Source: CAJFUR01 sp904420575
GTDB taxonomy: Bacteria > Actinomycetota > Coriobacteriia > Coriobacteriales > Eggerthellaceae
Length of the DNA stretch: 64,000 bases
Direction: 5' to 3'
NCBI GenBank assembly: GCA_965119745.1
Contig: OZ221973.1
Coordinates: forward strand, 2,170,001 to 2,234,000
The notes under the pieces were generated by a model, which searched no databases, was not told where the DNA came from, and was given only the letters and a program-made list of their open reading frames with translations. Each line of letters opens with the position of its first letter. Position 1 is the first letter of the stretch. Shown piece after piece: positions 60,066 through 64,000 of the stretch. The translations under genes were made by a program, and so were the position numbers.

Positions 60066-63000
60066 ATGTACCTGAAATCGCTGGTCCTGAAGGGCTTCAA
60101 ATCGTTCGCCGACCGCAGCGTGCTCTCGTTGGAGCCGGGCATCACGGCCATCGTGGGCCCCAACGGCTCGGGCAAGTCGAACATATCGGACGCGGTGCTC
60201 TGGGTGCTCGGCGAGCGCAACGCCAAGCACCTGCGCGGGCAGGCCATGGAGGACGTCATCTTCGCCGGGTCGTCGGCGCGCAAGGCCACGGGCCTGGCCG
60301 AGGTGGACCTGGTGCTGGACAACTCGGACGGCACGCTGCCCATAGACTACAGCGAGGTGGCCATCACCCGCCGCATGTACCGATCGGGCGAAAGCGAGTA
60401 CCTGATCAACGGCACGGTGGCCCGCCGCATGGACGTGCTGGACATCCTGCACGACTCCGGATTGGGCACGGGCACGCATTCCATCATCAGCCAGGGCAGC
60501 CTGGACTCCATCCTGCAGTCGAAGCCCGAAGACCGCCGCGCGCTCATCGAGGAGGCCGCCGGCGTGCTCAAGCACAAGCAGCGCAAGGCGAAGAGCGAAC
60601 GCAAGCTGGAACAGATGGACCAGCACCTCGCGCGCGCCCGCGACGTGGTGGCCGAGGTGGAGCGGCAGCTGGGGCCGCTGGAGCGCAAGGCGAAGCGCGC
60701 GCGGGCCTACCAGGGGCTCGCCGCCGAGCTTTCCGAGCTGAACCTGCAGCTGGCGGTGGACGACCTGCGCGTGCTGCAGCGCAAATGGGACGAGGCCAGC
60801 ACGCGCGAACAAACGTTGGAAGCCGAGCTGGAAGAGCGTCGCGACGCCATAGCGCAGGCCGAGGCGCGCGCCGAGGAGCTGCAGGAGAAGATCCGGCTGG
60901 AAAGCGTGGACGCGGGCGAGCTGGCGCGCCGGCACCGCCTGGCCTCCCAGGCCGTCGACCGCATCGACTCGGCCGCGCTGGTCATGCGCGAGCGCCGCCG
61001 CGGCGCCCAGGCGCGCGCGGCCGAACTGGAAGTGTCGCTGGAGGCGAACAAGGCCAAGCGGGCCGTCGCCGAAGGGGACCTGGCGCAGGCTCGCGCGCAG
61101 CTGGAACAGGTACAGGGCGAGCGCAGCCGCGCCGACGCCCAGGCCGCGCGGCTGGCCGAAGAGGCCGAGGCGCTCGCCGGCAGGCGCTCCCAGCTGGAAC
61201 GCGAGGCGACCGAGCTGGGGCGGGCGCGCCGGCAGCTGGACGCCGCGCTGGACGCCGCGCGGCGCGAGCAGGCGCAGACGCAGGAGGCCCTTTCCAACGG
61301 GCTCGCGCACGTCAAGCTCATCGAGGGCCACGGCAAGGAACTGGGCCTGCAGCTCGAACGCGCGCAACAGGACGCCGAGGCGCTGGCGCAGGCCGCCGCC
61401 TCAGGCCAACAGGCGCTCGCCGAGCTGGAAGGGCGCGAGGCCGCCGCACGGGCGCGCGTGGGCGCGGCGTTCCAGGCGCGCGAGGAGGCGCGCGGCGCGG
61501 CGGACGCGGCGCGCGACGAGGAACGCGCGGTGGCGAGCGAGATCAAGGGCATCGAGGAGGTGGAGCGCGCGAGCGCCGCCGCCGCAGGCCCGGCGCTGTC
61601 ATGGCTTCTGGAGCACGAGGCCGAGCTGCAGGCGGGCCTGGCCCCGCTCGCACACGCCGTGTCGGCGCCCCGTGGCAAGGAGGCGCTTGTGGAGCACCTG
61701 CTGGGCCCCGACGTGACGGCCCTGCTGGTGGCCGACGCCGCCCGCGCACGCGAAGTGGCGCAGGCGCTTTCGGAGAGCGGCAAGGCGGGCGAGGTGTCGC
61801 TCGTGCTGTGCGAGGACGCGGCCGGCTGCGCCGAGGGCGCCTGCCCCGCGCGCGCCGCGGCGGCGCACGGCACGCCGCTGGTGGACCAGCTGTCCTTCCC
61901 GGAAGACGCCGCCCGCGCGGTGCGCGCCCTGCTGGGCGACGTGGTCCTGTGCGACAACCTGGACGACGCGCTGGAAGGCCATGCGCGCGACGCGGCCGGG
62001 CTGCGGTTCGCCACGCCTGACGGCTGCATCGTGTGGCCTTCGGGAAAGGTGACGCTGGGTGCCACCGCCGCCGAGGACGAAGAGGGCGCGCTCGCCCGTG
62101 CCCGGCGCCTGGAAGACGCCCGCGTGCGCCATGGCGCGGCGCAGGAGGCGCTGGCCCAGGCTCTCGCGGCCGCGGAGGAGGCCGAAGAGGCGCTGCGCAA
62201 GGCCCAGGCGGAAAGCCTGGCGCTCAGCCAGGAGCTGGCGCAGAAGCGGGGCGCCGCCGACGCGGCCCGCGCCGAGGCCGACCGCGCCGAAGAGAAGCTG
62301 GCCGCGGTGCGGCGCGAGCTGGAGGACGTGGAGCGCCAGCGCGCCGCCGCCGAGCAGTCCATCGCCGAGACCCGCCCGAACGTGGACGCCCTCGCCGAGC
62401 GCGTGGACGCCCTTGCGCGGGAGCTGGAGGAGACCAAGGAGAAGCTTGCGGCCGCCCAGGACGCCGCCGCCCCGCTGCGCGACGAGGCGCAGCGCGCTTC
62501 GGAGGCGCTTTCGGAGGCGAGGCTTTCCGCCGCCACGCTGGCCGAGCGCGAGACCTACACGTCCCGCGTGCGCGAGGCCCGCGAGCGCGAGATCAAACAG
62601 CTTGCCAACGCCGACGCGGAGGCGCGCGCGACGCTGCGCAAGAAGAAGGCGGCCATGGTGCGCATCGAGCCTCTGCTCGCCGCCTTCGAAGAGCTGGTGG
62701 ACAGCGCGCGGCGGTGGACGCGCGACCTGGAGGACCAGGCCACGGCCGCACAGGACTCCACCAGCGGCCTGCATGCGGCCGCGAACGAGGCGCGCGCGGC
62801 GGCCCGCCAGGCGCAGGCCGCCTTCGACGCGGCGAACGAGCGCATGAGCGCCGCCCGCGTGGACAAGGGGCGGCTCGAAGTGCAGGTGGAGGCCGCAGTG
62901 AACGTCATCGTGCACGACTGCAAGACGCCGCTCGAAACGGCGCTCGCCCTGCCCGAGCTGGAAGACCGTGCCGAAGCCGAAGGGACGGCGTTCAAGCTGC

Positions 63001-63632
63001 GCCGCCGCATCGCCAACATGGGCACCATCAACCCGGACGCCGCCGACGAGTACGAAGAGCTCAAACGGCGCTACGACTACCTGGCCGGCCAGCTGGCCGA
63101 CCTGGACGGGGCGCGCCGCACGCTCGCGAAGATCAACCGCGTCATCGACGCGCGCATGAAGGACGACTTCGTGCGCACCTACGAGGCCGTGGACAAGAAC
63201 TTCCAGGAGATCTTCGGCGTGCTGTTCCCCGGCGGCTCGGCGCACCTGTCCCTGGTGGACCCCGACGATCTGGAGAACACGGGCGTGGAGGTGTCGGCGC
63301 AGCCCCGCGGCAAGCGCATCACCAAGATGATGCTCATGAGCGGCGGCGAGAAGTCGCTCACGGCCCTGGCGCTGCTGTTCGCGGTCTACCGCATCCGCGC
63401 CACGCCGTTCTACATCCTTGACGAGGTGGAAGCCGCGCTCGACGACTCGAACCTGCGCCGCCTGGCGTCCTACATCGACTCGCTGCGCGACCGGACCCAG
63501 CTCATCATGATCACGCACCAGCGCCGCACCATGGAAATGGCCGACGTGCTGTTCGGCGTGTCCATGCAGGCCGACGGCGTCACGAAGGTGATCAGCCAGA
63601 AACTGGAACACGCCCTGCAGCACGCGGAATAG
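60066..63632 (+). CDS. smc: Chromosome segregation ATPase SMC
   Basis: A 1188-residue SMC protein. The N-terminal ATPase half has GPNGSGKSN (about 32-40); two coiled-coil arms flank a hinge (about 500-650); the C-terminal half has LMSGGEKSL and ILDEVEAALDDSN. Forms condensin with ScpA and ScpB, both in this window. It starts 8 bp after rnc. Confidence 0.97.
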   Translation: MYLKSLVLKGFKSFADRSVLSLEPGITAIVGPNGSGKSNISDAVLWVLGERNAKHLRGQAMEDVIFAGSSARKATGLAEVDLVLDNSDGTLPIDYSEVAITRRMYRSGESEYLINGTVARRMDVLDILHDSGLGTGTHSIISQGSLDSILQSKPEDRRALIEEAAGVLKHKQRKAKSERKLEQMDQHLARARDVVAEVERQLGPLERKAKRARAYQGLAAELSELNLQLAVDDLRVLQRKWDEASTREQTLEAELEERRDAIAQAEARAEELQEKIRLESVDAGELARRHRLASQAVDRIDSAALVMRERRRGAQARAAELEVSLEANKAKRAVAEGDLAQARAQLEQVQGERSRADAQAARLAEEAEALAGRRSQLEREATELGRARRQLDAALDAARREQAQTQEALSNGLAHVKLIEGHGKELGLQLERAQQDAEALAQAAASGQQALAELEGREAAARARVGAAFQAREEARGAADAARDEERAVASEIKGIEEVERASAAAAGPALSWLLEHEAELQAGLAPLAHAVSAPRGKEALVEHLLGPDVTALLVADAARAREVAQALSESGKAGEVSLVLCEDAAGCAEGACPARAAAAHGTPLVDQLSFPEDAARAVRALLGDVVLCDNLDDALEGHARDAAGLRFATPDGCIVWPSGKVTLGATAAEDEEGALARARRLEDARVRHGAAQEALAQALAAAEEAEEALRKAQAESLALSQELAQKRGAADAARAEADRAEEKLAAVRRELEDVERQRAAAEQSIAETRPNVDALAERVDALARELEETKEKLAAAQDAAAPLRDEAQRASEALSEARLSAATLAERETYTSRVREAREREIKQLANADAEARATLRKKKAAMVRIEPLLAAFEELVDSARRWTRDLEDQATAAQDSTSGLHAAANEARAAARQAQAAFDAANERMSAARVDKGRLEVQVEAAVNVIVHDCKTPLETALALPELEDRAEAEGTAFKLRRRIANMGTINPDAADEYEELKRRYDYLAGQLADLDGARRTLAKINRVIDARMKDDFVRTYEAVDKNFQEIFGVLFPGGSAHLSLVDPDDLENTGVEVSAQPRGKRITKMMLMSGGEKSLTALALLFAVYRIRATPFYILDEVEAALDDSNLRRLASYIDSLRDRTQLIMITHQRRTMEMADVLFGVSMQADGVTKVISQKLEHALQHAE

Positions 63633-63691
63633 CGAGCGGCCGGGCGCCTGTGAGGCGAAGGCGAAGGTGCCGTCTGTGGTGTGTGGGGGCG

Positions 63692-63720
63692 CTGACGTGG
63701 CGCGCGCTTTGAGCTACACT
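63692..63720 (+). promoter_or_regulatory. Promoter of ftsY
   Basis: CTGACG (63692-63697), 17-bp spacer, TACACT (63715-63720), about 50 bp before the ftsY start. Confidence 0.55.
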
Positions 63721-63768
63721 GTTGAACCACGGAAACGACGTGCCGAAACCGCAGAATAGGAGTCCCCC

Positions 63769-64000
63769 ATGGGATTTTTCGAACGCATAAGCGAAGGCCT
63801 CGCGCGTTCGCGCGACAAGTTCAAGGAACAGATGAACGTCCTTCTGGACCGCGGCCCGGACCTGGACGACGATTTCTGGGACGGCTTGGAGGAAACGCTC
63901 ATCCTGGCCGACATCGGCGCGCCGGCGGCAAGCGAGATCGTGGAGAGCCTGCGCGACACGGCCACGCGCAAGGCCCTGCCCGACGCCTACGCCGTGCTCG
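63769..64000 (+). CDS. ftsY: Signal recognition particle receptor FtsY (5' part)
   Basis: The first 77 residues of FtsY are present before the window ends. The visible part is the N domain: MGFFERISEGLARSRDKF and the DDFWDGLEETLILADIG segment typical of SRP GTPases. There is no acidic A domain, so this is the short form. ATAGGAGT precedes the ATG. Confidence 0.93.
   Translation, partial: MGFFERISEGLARSRDKFKEQMNVLLDRGPDLDDDFWDGLEETLILADIGAPAASEIVESLRDTATRKALPDAYAVL

Noticed and set aside
60707..62536. Ser/Ala-rich frame antisense to smc
   Set aside because: Reflects the Glu/Ala codon content of the SMC coiled coil read backwards.

Overview
The window is GC-rich, tightly packed bacterial chromosome with many ATGA-type gene overlaps. 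Gene content points to the Eggerthellaceae (Actinomycetota, Coriobacteriia; Eggerthella/Gordonibacter-like). The pointers are cytoplasmic molybdopterin enzymes beside MFS transporters, a Tat-exported flavoprotein reductase with a multihaem lipoprotein cytochrome and a divergent membrane-spanning LuxR regulator, and actinobacterial core-gene order. Family placement is an inference from gene content; genus cannot be fixed from sequence reading alone. No rRNA, tRNA, IS transposase, prophage or CRISPR array was seen.

Layout. 1-8.2 kb is an accessory respiratory/metabolic island: two divergently arranged molybdopterin oxidoreductases, a small zinc-ribbon protein, a two-cluster ferredoxin subunit, a strong terminator and two overlapping MFS transporters. 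It resembles the cytoplasmic catechol-dehydroxylase/transporter loci known from gut Eggerthellaceae, but the substrate cannot be read here. 8.4-14.6 kb holds an FMN split-barrel protein, a periplasmic-sensor diguanylate cyclase, an ABC-F ATPase with a hairpin-rich leader, and trmL. 15.0-28.2 kb is a long housekeeping run: M50 protease, scpA, scpB, rluB-like, tyrA, aroA, cmk, plsC, ispH, a DUF512 radical-SAM-like gene, der, plsY, gpsA. 28.4-33.4 kb has a ferritin-like gene, then a reverse-strand operon (EAL protein, a methyltransferase homologue lacking its catalytic Cys, and a VanZ-RDD-NnrE fusion). 33.6-37.3 kb is rpe, a cysteine desulfurase, a PHP phosphatase and a Nif3-like gene. 37.4-41.3 kb is the flavoprotein/cytochrome/LuxR unit. 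41.6-50.5 kb is housekeeping: zinc-ribbon coiled-coil protein, queD, rpmB, Asp23, fakA, recG, rsmD, coaD, a coiled-coil protein and yceD. At 50.5-57.6 kb a GntR-ABC operon, a CLC channel, a lower-GC HEAT-like gene and an ABC exporter separate yceD from rpmF. 57.7-64.0 kb then resumes the classic rpmF-plsX-rnc-smc-ftsY block (ftsY cut by the window end).

The least expected signal is a population of palindromic elements about 45-155 bp long. Two of them, at 42957-43103 and 45652-45798, are both exactly 147 bp. Each starts at or a few bases after the stop codon of its upstream gene (rpmB, fakA). They share a 41-base head (35/41 identical) and a TCGCTG tail, yet carry unrelated arms that are still self-complementary. 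Another family has a member between the ABC-F gene and trmL (13781-13896) and a second lying in frame inside the DUF512 gene (24749-24903). A further palindromic insertion lies in frame inside the NnrE domain. These resemble in concept the palindromic elements that insert into Rickettsia genes, but I recognise none of the families.
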